From a bacterium (lineage in GTDB: Bacteria > CSSED10-310 > JAFGSJ01), in the NCBI GenBank assembly GCA_016934675.1, contig JAFGSJ010000137.1:1-43542 (forward strand): a DNA stretch of 43,542 bases. The letters run 5' to 3'. Position 1 is the stretch's first letter. Each line of letters opens with the position of its first letter. The position numbers were made by a program, and so were the translations under genes. Under the pieces are notes generated by a model. The model did not search any database, had not been told where the DNA came from, and saw only the letters and a list, made by a program, of their open reading frames with translations. Positions 25,227 to 34,006 of this stretch are shown here, one piece after another.

Positions 25227-26840
25227 TTACTCCTCGATTGGGAGGGCTTCCGGCTCGATCTTCGTCCCGGTTTCCCCCAGTGTGTCCCAGGATAATCCAT
25301 TATATTCTGCTCTATTTTCCGTGATTTGACTGAAAATCTGCCTGGCTTCGAGAGCTTGTCGTTCGAGACCGCATGCTCTGGCCAAATCGTTCAGGATTCT
25401 AAAAAGTGGAAAAACAGGTTGAGGTGGTTCGAGGGCTCGTTCGAATTTCTGGACCCGTCCCTCGAAGTTGGTAAAGGTGCCTTCCATTTCGGCCCAACAG
25501 GTCACGGGAAAAATATAATGGGCGTAGGGAGTCACTTTGTTCCGTTGCTTCTGGAAGGCGATAATCAGGGGTATTTCTTCGAGGGCGGAAATAATTGCTT
25601 TCTCGTGCGTATCTTTGATAAACAGATCGAGGTCTGCAATGAGAAGGGCCTGGAGTGCACCTCGTCGGGCAGCGGCCAGCATATCTCGAATTGTCATACC
25701 TGGCGGGGTTGGTTTGAGCCCTAAGGCTAAGCATCCCTGCATATTTGGATTCCGGTCCGAAGTGAGCAAGATATCGTCTGAAAGGGGTAGGTCGTCCGGT
25801 TGATAGTAACAATCGATATTGCGGGTCTTCAGAACATCCCGGGTGAAAGTCTTGAGCAGGTAGGCTTCTTCGTTCGATAATTGAGGGCTTCCCATGACCG
25901 CGATGCTTTTCGGTTCAGATCGTGTCAGGACATCGTTCAGCCGTGCGGCGGCTTCGTTCAGGACTGTTTCATAATCCGCCTCGATCAGACCCTGGTCCCT
26001 TTTCAGGAGACAAGTCCGAAGCCGATCTGGGCTTGAAATCTGTTTATAGGAGGCACGGCCCAGGTCGCAGAGCCAGTATTGATTGACCTGAGGATTGAAA
26101 CGGGCTCGGACGCGATAGACCTTGTTCTGATAGTGATCAAGAAAAATGGAACAGCCCCGACTGCAGCCGGGACAGACCGAGGGTGTAGAATCGAGGTACC
26201 AGACCCGGCATTGAAAACGGAAATCCCGACTGGTCAAGGCCCCGACCGGGCAGATTTCATAGAGATTGCCGGCGTAAAGCGAGTCCAGTTTCGTCTGGGT
26301 GACAGTCCGGATCTCGGAACGATCGCCCCGCTCGAAGATGGCCAATTGTTCGTCATGAGCGATTTCCTGGAGAAAACGGACACAGCGACTGCACAGTACG
26401 CAGCGTTCCTGGTCCAGGACCACATCCGATCCGAGATCGATCACTTTGCCCTTCTTGACTTTGCTTTCCTTGAATCGGCTCTTATAAAGGCCATGCTCCT
26501 GGTAGTAATCCTGAAGGAAGCATTCACCGGCCTGGTCACAGATCGGGCAATCGACCGGATGATTGATCAACAGAAACTCGAGTATACCCCGACGTGCCTC
26601 GATGACACGTTCCGTCTTAGTGAACACTTTCATACCCTGACAGACAGGCGTAGCACATGCAATCTGAAGTTTGGGGACCTGGTCGATTTCGACCAGGCAC
26701 ATTCTGCAGTTACCAGCGACAGAGAGGCCGGGGTGCCAGCAAAAATGGGGAATCTCGATGCCGTTAGCCCAGGCGACCTCGATAATTGATTGACCTTCCT
26801 CGGCCTGGACTGTTTTATGGTCAATTTCCAAGGTGATCAT
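25227..26840 (-). CDS. nuoG: NADH-quinone oxidoreductase subunit G (short form)
   Basis: A 537-residue protein. The N-terminal [2Fe-2S] site (CWHPGLSVAGNCRMC), the H-x3-C-x2-C-x5-C type site (HPVDCPICDQAGEC), the CVLCSRC and YEICPVGALTS residues for N4/N5-type clusters, and CPGCSRGC in the molybdopterin-like domain are all present. Bacterial NuoG is usually 680-900 residues; here the C-terminal half of the molybdopterin-like domain is shortened. GGAG lies 7 bases before the ATG. It carries electrons from NuoF to NuoI. Confidence 0.9.
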   Translation of the reverse strand: MITLEIDHKTVQAEEGQSIIEVAWANGIEIPHFCWHPGLSVAGNCRMCLVEIDQVPKLQIACATPVCQGMKVFTKTERVIEARRGILEFLLINHPVDCPICDQAGECFLQDYYQEHGLYKSRFKESKVKKGKVIDLGSDVVLDQERCVLCSRCVRFLQEIAHDEQLAIFERGDRSEIRTVTQTKLDSLYAGNLYEICPVGALTSRDFRFQCRVWYLDSTPSVCPGCSRGCSIFLDHYQNKVYRVRARFNPQVNQYWLCDLGRASYKQISSPDRLRTCLLKRDQGLIEADYETVLNEAAARLNDVLTRSEPKSIAVMGSPQLSNEEAYLLKTFTRDVLKTRNIDCYYQPDDLPLSDDILLTSDRNPNMQGCLALGLKPTPPGMTIRDMLAAARRGALQALLIADLDLFIKDTHEKAIISALEEIPLIIAFQKQRNKVTPYAHYIFPVTCWAEMEGTFTNFEGRVQKFERALEPPQPVFPLFRILNDLARACGLERQALEARQIFSQITENRAEYNGLSWDTLGETGTKIEPEALPIEE

Positions 26841-26879
26841 ATCATTGCTCCAGATGGTTGTATCATATCTTTCATGTTT

Positions 26880-28163
26880 TCACTTCTGATCTGCTCGAGC
26901 ATCGCTTGTATAGGGGCAGCGCCTCTGTTTGATATGTTCTTCGAATTCACTCCTGAATTTCCGGATAATGCTGGTAACAGGCATGGCACATGCCTCGGCA
27001 AGTGGGCAGATTGCGGTCCCGGTCATATTCGCGCAGATATGTTCGAGCAGGTCGAGATCATCACTTTGGCCCTGCCCGGCCTCGATCCGCCGGACAATTT
27101 TATTGACCCAGCCGGTGCCTTCGCGACAAGGGGTGCATTGCCCGCAGGATTCATGGGCATAAAAACCGGTCAATTTGGACAGGACCCAGACCATACAGGT
27201 TGGTTCGGCGATGACGATCACGCCTGCCGAGCCGAGAAGCGAGCCGACCTTTAGCAGCGACTTGAAATCCAGGTTTACATCGATATCCGCGGCAGTCAGG
27301 ACAGGTGTCGAACTTCCTCCCGGGATCACGGCTTTCAGTTCACGGCCATCGAGTATTCCTCCGCCATGGATTTCAATCAAAACCCGGAGTGGTGTGCCCA
27401 TGGGCAATTCATAGAGACCGGGCTTATTGACATGACCGCTCAGGGCATATAATTTCGTACCACCGTTTTCAGATGTGCCCAAATCGGCAAACCATTGACC
27501 GCCATGTTCGACGATAGCAGGCACGTTGGCCAGGGTCTCGACGTTATTGACCAGGGTCGGTCCCTGGAAAAGACCGACCGTCGCCGGGAAAGGCGGTTTC
27601 AATCTCGGTTTGCCCGGTCGTCCCTCGAGGGATTCGAGCAATGCGGTTTCTTCGCCACATATATAGGCTCCTGCTCCGATGTGGAGGGTCAGCTCGAGAT
27701 CAAACCCCGATTTCAGGATATCACGGCCCAGTAAACCGGCCTGATAAGCTTCATCTACCGCACCCTGGACCCGTTGGGCCGGAAAAACGAATTCGCCACG
27801 GATATAGATATAGGCCTGATGTATCCCTATGGCGTAGCAGGTGATGATGATGCCCTCGATCAGCAGGTGCGGGTCGAGCTCCATTATGGCCCGGTCCTTG
27901 AATGTGCCCGGTTCACTCTCATCCGCATTGACACAGAGATACTTCGGCTTATCGGAGACCCTGGGCACAAAACCCCATTTGGTCCCGGCCGGGAATCCGG
28001 CCCCGCCCCGACCGTTTAATTTGGCCCGTTTGACGTGCTCGATTATCTCTTCGGGCTTCATGCCCAGGGCTTTTTTCAGGGCCTGATAGCCCTGATGCTT
28101 CTGATACACTTTCAGAGTATGGGCATCCTTGATTTTCATTCTTTTCGTGAGAATGAGTTCCAT
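26880..28163 (-). CDS. nuoF: NADH-quinone oxidoreductase subunit F
   Basis: A 427-residue protein from the ATG at 28163 (AAAGG 6 bases upstream); a TTG two codons earlier is less likely. The FMN/NADH-binding loop GRGGAGFPAGTKW and the NADESEPGTFKDR segment are intact. The [4Fe-4S] N3 site is in CGQCTPCREGTGW with the final Cys in TAICPLAEAC. This is the NADH-oxidising subunit. Its usual partner NuoE should lie between nuoCD and nuoF, but only 23 bases separate them. Confidence 0.93.
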   Translation of the reverse strand: MELILTKRMKIKDAHTLKVYQKHQGYQALKKALGMKPEEIIEHVKRAKLNGRGGAGFPAGTKWGFVPRVSDKPKYLCVNADESEPGTFKDRAIMELDPHLLIEGIIITCYAIGIHQAYIYIRGEFVFPAQRVQGAVDEAYQAGLLGRDILKSGFDLELTLHIGAGAYICGEETALLESLEGRPGKPRLKPPFPATVGLFQGPTLVNNVETLANVPAIVEHGGQWFADLGTSENGGTKLYALSGHVNKPGLYELPMGTPLRVLIEIHGGGILDGRELKAVIPGGSSTPVLTAADIDVNLDFKSLLKVGSLLGSAGVIVIAEPTCMVWVLSKLTGFYAHESCGQCTPCREGTGWVNKIVRRIEAGQGQSDDLDLLEHICANMTGTAICPLAEACAMPVTSIIRKFRSEFEEHIKQRRCPYTSDARADQK

Positions 28164-28186
28164 GCTCAACCTTTCCCCGAGCGTTA

Positions 28187-29887
28187 TTACCGGTCCAGTT
28201 CGCCGGCGATTATGTTCAAGCTGCCCAGAATCGAGATAGCGTCAGCGACCATATGGTTCTTGATCAAGTGATTGTAGGACGAAAAAATATAAAAACAGGG
28301 CGGTCGGACTTTGATCCGGTAGGGCTTGCCCGAGCCGTCACTGATAATGTAAAAACCCAATTCGCCATTGGCCCCCTCGATATAACCGTAGGTCTGACCC
28401 TTGGGAGGCAGAATACCTTCATAGATAAGTTTGAAATGGTTCATCATGCCTTCGATGGTCTCGTAGACCTCCTGTTTCGGCGGCAGAACGACTTTAGGAT
28501 CGGCGATATTGATAGGGCCATCCGGCAGCCTATCGAGGGCTTGTAGGATGATCCGGGCGCTTTGTCTCATTTCTTCGAATCTGACCATAAGACGATCATA
28601 GGTATCGCCGCTGGTCCCCAGCGGAATGTCGAAATCATAGCTCTGATAATCATAGTATGGATGGGCTTTGCGAACGTCATAATTCACGCCGCACGCCCGC
28701 AGACACGGACCGGTATAACCGAAATCGAGGGCATCTTGGGCCGAGATCGAGCCGACATTGCGGGTCCGGTCCACGAAAATCCGGTTCTTTTCGAGGAGGC
28801 CGGCCACGTCCTTGATGGCCTGTTCGAGATCGACTCGTATTACGCTCCTCAACTGATCGCTGAAATCGGGCGGCAGATCGCGATAGAAACCCCCGATCCG
28901 GGTGATCGAAGTGGTCAGACGGGCCCCGCACATGGCTTCGATCAGATCATAGAATTTCTCGCGGACATTGAAAAAATACCAGAAGTTGGTCAATGCACCC
29001 ACGTCCACGGCCTGGGCCCCGATGCAGACCAAATGGTCCATGATCCGGGCCATCTCGGAAACGATCACCCGGGTTACCACGGCCCGCGGGGTCAATACGA
29101 TTCCCATCAGTTTCTCGACCGTGTAACAGTAGCCCACATTATTCAGCATGGCCGAGCAATAATTCAAGCGGTCCGTATAGGGGATGACCTGAGTATAGGT
29201 ATGTGTCTCGGCCGATTTTTCGAAGGCCCGGTGCAGATAACCGATTTCGGTCTTTGAACTGACAATGGTCTCGCCTTCGAGCAGGACTTTGACCCGCAAG
29301 GTCCCGTGCATGGCCGGGTGTGAAGGCCCGATGTTGAGTGGCAGCAGTTCACAGGCGTCCTGGTCGCCACAACGCTGACGCATTTCTTCGGTTTCCCGGA
29401 AATCGGTCAATTCCGTCGGGGTCTTTAATTCCTGGCCACGCTCGACCGGATAGTCCTTGCGCAGAGCATGCCCCTGAAACTCATCATGAGTCAGAATCCG
29501 GCGCAGGTCCGGATGGCCTTCGAATCTGAGACCGAACAGGTCGTAAACCTCGCGCTCGGCCCAGTTCGCTGCCCGGTACATGTGTTGGACCGTGGGAATA
29601 CTGCCGTCACTTTCCTGAACAGGGACACGCAATCTGATCCGGTGCTTTTTCTTGATCGAATACAGATTATAGACGACCTCGAAGCGTTCGGCCCGTCCAA
29701 GATAATCCACGCCACACAGATCGGCCAACAGATCGAAATCGAGATCAGGATCGGTTTTCAATAATTCGATCACCGGAACAAGTATTTCCTTGGAAATAAC
29801 GGCAGTATCATCACCCCGTTCGTTTTCGAGCGACAGGACTTTATCCGCAAAACTCTTTTTGAGCCGTTCCAAGACTGAATAGGCCAT
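28187..29887 (-). CDS. nuoCD: Fused NADH-quinone oxidoreductase subunit C/D
   Basis: A 566-residue fusion. Residues 1-165 are NuoC (FEVVYNLYSIKKKHRIRLRV, WAEREVYDLFGLRFEGHPDL, ILTHDEFQGHALRKDYPV). Residues 180-566 are NuoD (NIGPSHPAMHGTLRVKVLL, EIGYLHRAFEKSAE, and a C terminus ending in ISILGSLNIIAGELDR). Fusion of C and D is known from gammaproteobacteria and several other groups. It builds the quinone cavity with NuoB and NuoH. Confidence 0.94.
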   Translation of the reverse strand: MAYSVLERLKKSFADKVLSLENERGDDTAVISKEILVPVIELLKTDPDLDFDLLADLCGVDYLGRAERFEVVYNLYSIKKKHRIRLRVPVQESDGSIPTVQHMYRAANWAEREVYDLFGLRFEGHPDLRRILTHDEFQGHALRKDYPVERGQELKTPTELTDFRETEEMRQRCGDQDACELLPLNIGPSHPAMHGTLRVKVLLEGETIVSSKTEIGYLHRAFEKSAETHTYTQVIPYTDRLNYCSAMLNNVGYCYTVEKLMGIVLTPRAVVTRVIVSEMARIMDHLVCIGAQAVDVGALTNFWYFFNVREKFYDLIEAMCGARLTTSITRIGGFYRDLPPDFSDQLRSVIRVDLEQAIKDVAGLLEKNRIFVDRTRNVGSISAQDALDFGYTGPCLRACGVNYDVRKAHPYYDYQSYDFDIPLGTSGDTYDRLMVRFEEMRQSARIILQALDRLPDGPINIADPKVVLPPKQEVYETIEGMMNHFKLIYEGILPPKGQTYGYIEGANGELGFYIISDGSGKPYRIKVRPPCFYIFSSYNHLIKNHMVADAISILGSLNIIAGELDR

Positions 29888-29895
29888 ATCGGACC

Positions 29896-30399
29896 TTACG
29901 TGGTTGTGGTTGTATTATTTTCAGACCAATCGAGCACGCTTTCCCGATCGATCTTTTCCTGGATCTTGATGAGCGCACCGATGATCGCCTCCGGACGAGG
30001 CGAGCAGCCCGGGATGTAAACATCGACCGGGATGATCATATCGATGCCCTGGACAGTGGCATAGTTCCTGTAGAAACCACCCGATGAAGCGCATGCTCCC
30101 ATGGAAATGACCCACTTGGGCTCAGGCATCTGGTCATAGATTTTCTTGAGTATGGGGGCTTGCTTGTAACTGACCGTACCGGCCACGATAAGCAGATCGG
30201 CCTGGCGTGGTGAAAAGCGGACTATTTCCGCTCCGAAGCGGGAGATATCGAACACGGATGAAACCAGGCCCATGAACTCGATCGCACAACATGCCGTGCC
30301 AAAGGGCATGGGGTATAACGAATACTTCCTGGCCCAATTGATCAGGGCATCGAGCTTGGTCGTCAAAGCCGTCTGGCCAATCTGGCTCTCTAATCCCAT
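29896..30399 (-). CDS. nuoB: NADH-quinone oxidoreductase subunit B
   Basis: A 167-residue protein carrying the N2 cluster ligands: the paired cysteines in [10 protein letters not shown], the Cys in [11 protein letters not shown] and the Cys in [12 protein letters not shown]2 is the last cluster before quinone. Its ATG overlaps the end of nuoA by 10 bases. The last residues (NNTTTTT) are a low-complexity tail of no evident role. Confidence 0.94.
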   Translation of the reverse strand: MGLESQIGQTALTTKLDALINWARKYSLYPMPFGTACCAIEFMGLVSSVFDISRFGAEIVRFSPRQADLLIVAGTVSYKQAPILKKIYDQMPEPKWVISMGACASSGGFYRNYATVQGIDMIIPVDVYIPGCSPRPEAIIGALIKIQEKIDRESVLDWSENNTTTTT

Positions 30400-30746
30400 T
30401 CAAAGGCGCCTTTCTTATAGAGATAGATATAGCCCAAGCCTAATATCATCAGGAAAAAAAGCATTTCAATCAGACCGAACCAGCCCAATCGCTGAAACAG
30501 GACCGCCCAGGGATACAGGAAAATGACCTCGATGTCAAAGAGAATGAAGAGAATGGCGATCAGAAAAAACTTGACCGGAATACGTGTCCGGGCTTCTTCC
30601 TTCGGTTCAATGCCACATTCATACACGGACATTTTTTGGATACCGGGCCGGCGCGGTCCCAGGAAGAAGGCGACGAAAAGCATAAAACCAGCCACACCCA
30701 GGGCAAGGATTATCATGACAATGATCGCAAAATATGAAAGTCCCAT
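30390..30746 (-). CDS. nuoA: NADH-quinone oxidoreductase subunit A
   Basis: A 118-residue protein with three hydrophobic helices and the subunit A signature [20 protein letters not shown] followed by [15 protein letters not shown]. It is the first gene of the nuo operon. The promoter should lie in the repeat-rich stretch upstream; I cannot pick one out. Confidence 0.93.
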   Translation of the reverse strand: MGLSYFAIIVMIILALGVAGFMLFVAFFLGPRRPGIQKMSVYECGIEPKEEARTRIPVKFFLIAILFILFDIEVIFLYPWAVLFQRLGWFGLIEMLFFLMILGLGYIYLYKKGAFEWD

Positions 30747-30938
30747 ACTCTTCGGTAGAACCTCGAAAAACTGTGAGAATAACCTTCGAATCTGAAATCT
30801 GACGAGATATCCTGTCAGTTTTTACCGTATCCGGCCCATCATGTCAAGCAGAATGTGCAATCACCAGCCCTGGAGGGGGCTGGGGGGAGGACTTCCCGAA
30901 GTTGTCAACTCTTCTACAGAATCTCCCTCCTGGAGGAT

Positions 30939-31010
30939 GCCGCTCTTCAACAGTGACTCGTTCCGCCTGGTACAATTGTTCGTAGTCCCACGTTTAGGGG
31001 TTGTCGATTT
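30939..31010 (-). repeat. Dispersed repeat B, copy 1 (inverted)
   Basis: Read on the minus strand it contains CCCCTAAACG, then ATTGTACCAGGCGG, then CTGTTGAAGAGCGGC, matching copy 2 with scattered substitutions. Copies 1 and 2 form a large inverted pair with about 170 bases between them. Confidence 0.7.
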
Positions 31011-31183
31011 AATGTTGATACGTCGTAACGCATTCAGGCGTTCGTCTTAAAAATATAATAAGTTTAAAAAAATCGAGTGAAGCCGCAACTACGTAACTTG
31101 TGATATTCCCAGGAATATACAATATGTTGTGGAAGCAGCGACTGTTTTTCTCTTTCCCTATTTTTACATTGCTTCGTGCTGAT

Positions 31184-31288
31184 GAAATCGACAGCCCCTA
31201 AACGCGGAAGTCATACTATTGTACCAGGCGGGATGAGGCGCTGCTGAAGCACAACGCCTTTCCTGATGGTATGTTTTTACTCTTTCAA
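31184..31288 (+). repeat. Dispersed repeat B, copy 2
   Basis: Contains CCCCTAAACGCGGAAGTCAT, ATTGTACCAGGCGGGA, GCTGAAGCACAACGCC and GGTATGTTTTTACTCTTTCA in order. It is a direct repeat of copy 3 over about 85 bases. Confidence 0.75.
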
Positions 31289-31337
31289 AGCAGACGTGCC
31301 CCGACAGATATGTCTCCCGGAGATGTGTCTCCTGGGT

Positions 31338-31449
31338 ACAGTCAAACGCCAACTGCTGCGAAGCAGCACGCACCGCAGGTCCGAAGAACCAGGCTTCAGC
31401 CTGGTTTCGGGTAGATCACAAATCATGGGCTGCGACGCTGCCCTTCTGT
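31338..31449 (+). repeat. Dispersed repeat A, copy 1
   Basis: About 112 bases, starting ACAGTCAAACGCC. It includes three internal palindromes: CTGCTGCGAAGCAGC, AACCAGGCTTCAGCCTGGTT and a GGCTGCGACGCTGCC-like stem. The second copy is inverted at 38646-38760. Confidence 0.8.
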
Positions 31450-31604
31450 AAAATCTGAAAATGTGCCGTCTTCCTCGGAGGGGCCGGGAGCATAGGTGTT
31501 TACTGAGAGAAAAAATCAAATTGATCAAGATGATAAATGAGCTCATCCGTTTTTCCCAGAGGAGCGATTATCCCAGCCTGACGATTGAAAAGCCACACCT
31601 TCAG

Positions 31605-31687
31605 ACGTCCCGCTGGGACGTGAATTATTCTCTGCTTTAATCCTGGCAATAAATTGCCAGGCTATTATCAAACCGTCCCTCTGGGAC
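31605..31687. repeat. Cluster of three short palindromes
   Basis: ACGTCCC/GGGACGT with loop GCT at 31605-31621; CCTGGCAAT/ATTGCCAGG with loop AA at 31642-31661; GTCCC/GGGAC with loop TCT at 31675-31687. From memory, similar strings recur in many uncultured bacterial genomes near IS200-like genes. None is followed by a T-run, so they are not ordinary terminators. Confidence 0.7.
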
Positions 31688-31755
31688 TGGCTTTTATTAT
31701 ATTGGTGTAACATTACTCCCTTTCTTTGGGCTTATGTTAACACCTATGGGGCCGA

Positions 31756-31790
31756 GGGGAGGACTCAACAGGATGATGTCAGTTCTTTAA
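31756..31790 (+). repeat. Dispersed repeat C, copy 1
   Basis: GGGGAGGACTCAACAGGATG followed by ATGTCAGTTCTTTAA. It matches the minus strand of 38771-38806 with two or three differences. In that second location repeat C adjoins repeat A; here they are about 300 bases apart. Confidence 0.7.
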
Positions 31791-31905
31791 AGACTGCCTC
31801 GAGGCCTCATAACATTAATGGCTTTTGACGAACGCCACCCCCTGCACCAGCGCCAGCGGGGGACAGAGCAGGTACATGATCCTCCAGAATAATTCGAGAA
31901 GCTGC

Positions 31906-31997
31906 GTGAACGCGGAACTCATACCATTGTACCAGGCGGGACGGGGTAGCGCTGAAGAACAACGCCGTTCCAGGGGGTATGTTTTGCTCTTTCAGAA
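31906..31997 (+). repeat. Dispersed repeat B, copy 3
   Basis: Contains AACGCGGAACTCATACCATT, GTACCAGGCGGGACGGGGTA, GCTGAAGAACAACGCC and GGTATGTTTTGCTCTTTCA. It ends about 100 bases before the htpG start and could overlap its promoter region. Confidence 0.75.
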
Positions 31998-32101
31998 AAA
32001 AGTCGGTCGAGCCGGGTGGGCATATTGATTTTTTTCAGGACAGAATTAATGAATTTGTGAATATTGATGTTAAAGAACACGTCGGGAATGGAGGAAATGC
32101 C

Positions 32102-34006
32102 ATGGTCGAGACAAACGATACAGAGAAAGACAAGACCTTTTATGAATTCCAGGCCGAAGTCAGCCGGGTCATGGATATCGTAATCAACTCGCTCTATACG
32201 GACCGGGAGATTTTCGTGCGTGAACTTATCTCGAATGCGGCCGATGCACTCGAGAAGATGCGGCATGTGAGTTTGACCGAGCACGGGAGCGCGGTGGAGG
32301 ATGTGCCACTCGAGGTCCGGATCGAGTTGAATGAAAAGGACAAGAGCTTCACCATAACCGATACGGGTATAGGTATGATCCGTGATGAGCTGGTCACAGA
32401 CCTCGGTCGGATCGCTTTTTCCGGATCGCGTGAATTTCTCGAAAAGATGGCCGATCAGCTTTCCAAGGACGTTCATTTGATCGGTCAGTTCGGGGTGGGC
32501 TTTTATTCGGTATTCATGGTAGCCAGGCAGGTCACGGTCCGGACGAAATCGTATCTGGCCATGTCCTCGGGCTATGAGTGGACCAGCAGTGGGGCTTCGG
32601 GCTTCCATATCCGGGAGATGGAAGGCCTGCCGCGTGGGACCAGTATCACGCTCGAATTGCGGGACGACGCCGCTGAATTCGCTCAGAAGAACACGATCCA
32701 GCAAATCATCAGGAAATACTCGAATTTCGTATCGTTTCCGATCAGGCTGGACGGTGAGAAGGTCAACACGATCCAGGCCATCTGGGCCCGGACCAAACAG
32801 GAAATCAGTCCCGAGGAATACACAGAATTCTACAAATACATTGCTGGTGCGGTTGATGGGCCTCTGGACACGCTGCATTTCAGTACGGATGCGCCCCTGT
32901 CGCTTCAGGCGCTCCTGTTTATTCCCCGCGATAATTTCGAGCGGTTCGGTTTCGGCAAGACCGAGCCCGGCGTGGACCTTCATTGTCGCAAAATACTGAT
33001 CGAGAAGGGAGCACAGGACCTGTTGCCGCCCTGGTTACGCTTCGTCAAAGGCGTGGTCGACAGCGAGGACCTGCCCTTGAACATTTCGCGTGAGACCATG
33101 CAGGACACGGCCCTGATCCGCAAGATCAACCGCGCTTTGACCAGTCGTTTTCTCAAGTTTCTCGAGGACAAATCCGCCTCGGACCGCACGGGTTATGAAG
33201 CGTTCTGGAAGACGTTCGGGAGCTTCATAAAGGAGGGTATCATCTCGGATTACGATCATCGGACCAAGCTGGCCGGCTTGCTGCGTTACGAGACCAGCAC
33301 GACCGAAAGCGGGACACTCAGTTCGCTCGATGAATACATCGCCCGGATGAAGCCGGACCAGAAGGAAATCTACTTCATGACCGGTCCTGACCGGAGAACG
33401 CTCGAAGCCAGTCCCTATCTCGAGGTGTTCAAGGAACGCAGCATCGAGGTGCTGCTGTGTTTCGACGCCGCCGATGATTTTGTGATGACCCATCTCGAGA
33501 ACTTCAGCGAGAAGAAACTGGTTTCGGTCGAGTCGGCCCGACTCGATCTGCCCAAGACCGACGGAACTGATCGGGCCGAAACCGATGACGATGCCTTGAG
33601 CAGCAAGGAACAGAAGTCCCTGACCGACTGGATCAGGAAGGTGCTCAAGGACAAAGTCGCCGAGGTGCGGGTCTCGCATCGTCTGGTCGGCAGTCCGGTC
33701 CTGCTGGTAACGCCTGATGCCCGCATGACCGGATCCATGCAGCGTTTACTCGAAGTCATGAACAAGGACGTGCCGACGCTGAGTAAATTGACGCTCGAGT
33801 ACAATCCGTCCCATCATTTGATTCGACGACTCGAAGCGGTCCGGGGCCAGGATGCCCGTTTCGCGGAAACGATCGTCGAGCAATTGCTGGACCAGGCGGC
33901 GTTCAGTGCGGGTTACTCGGTCCAGTCACGGGCCATGATCGACCGGATGTCGATCATCATGGAGCGGGCCCTGGACCGGAGCGAGAGCGGCCCTGACCCG
34001 GTTTAG
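32102..34006 (+). CDS. htpG: Molecular chaperone HtpG (Hsp90)
   Basis: A 634-residue protein, the normal HtpG length. The start is the ATG at 32102 with GGAGGAA 5 bases upstream; the open frame extends further 5', but that part lies in repeat DNA. GHKL ATPase motifs are intact: ELISNAADALEKM (the ATP-contacting Asn), TDTGIGM and GQFGVGFYSVF. The middle domain has the catalytic-loop Arg in LPLNISRETMQD. It is an ATP-dependent cytoplasmic chaperone. It lies beside, but convergent to, a methyltransferase and the proteasome-like cluster. Confidence 0.95.
   Translation: MVETNDTEKDKTFYEFQAEVSRVMDIVINSLYTDREIFVRELISNAADALEKMRHVSLTEHGSAVEDVPLEVRIELNEKDKSFTITDTGIGMIRDELVTDLGRIAFSGSREFLEKMADQLSKDVHLIGQFGVGFYSVFMVARQVTVRTKSYLAMSSGYEWTSSGASGFHIREMEGLPRGTSITLELRDDAAEFAQKNTIQQIIRKYSNFVSFPIRLDGEKVNTIQAIWARTKQEISPEEYTEFYKYIAGAVDGPLDTLHFSTDAPLSLQALLFIPRDNFERFGFGKTEPGVDLHCRKILIEKGAQDLLPPWLRFVKGVVDSEDLPLNISRETMQDTALIRKINRALTSRFLKFLEDKSASDRTGYEAFWKTFGSFIKEGIISDYDHRTKLAGLLRYETSTTESGTLSSLDEYIARMKPDQKEIYFMTGPDRRTLEASPYLEVFKERSIEVLLCFDAADDFVMTHLENFSEKKLVSVESARLDLPKTDGTDRAETDDDALSSKEQKSLTDWIRKVLKDKVAEVRVSHRLVGSPVLLVTPDARMTGSMQRLLEVMNKDVPTLSKLTLEYNPSHHLIRRLEAVRGQDARFAETIVEQLLDQAAFSAGYSVQSRAMIDRMSIIMERALDRSESGPDPV

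Larger units (their letters stand above)
30747..32101. other. Repeat-rich noncoding stretch between nuoA and htpG
   Basis: About 1.35 kb with no credible gene. It holds three copies of one dispersed repeat, one copy each of two others and a cluster of hairpins (listed separately). It lies between two divergent transcription units, so the promoters of nuoA and htpG should be at its two ends. Confidence 0.7.

Noticed and set aside
28562..29257. A 231-codon plus-strand frame antisense to nuoCD, and a similar one at 26079-26789 over nuoG.
   Set aside because: Both lie wholly inside well-conserved nuo genes and show no protein family signal.
30939..31997. A CRISPR array in the repeat-rich region.
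   Set aside because: Repeats are few, long, diverged and in both orientations, without regular spacers, and no cas genes are present.
31919..32983. A 354-codon minus-strand open frame antisense to htpG.
   Set aside because: It is the shadow of the strongly conserved htpG coding sequence and runs into repeat DNA.
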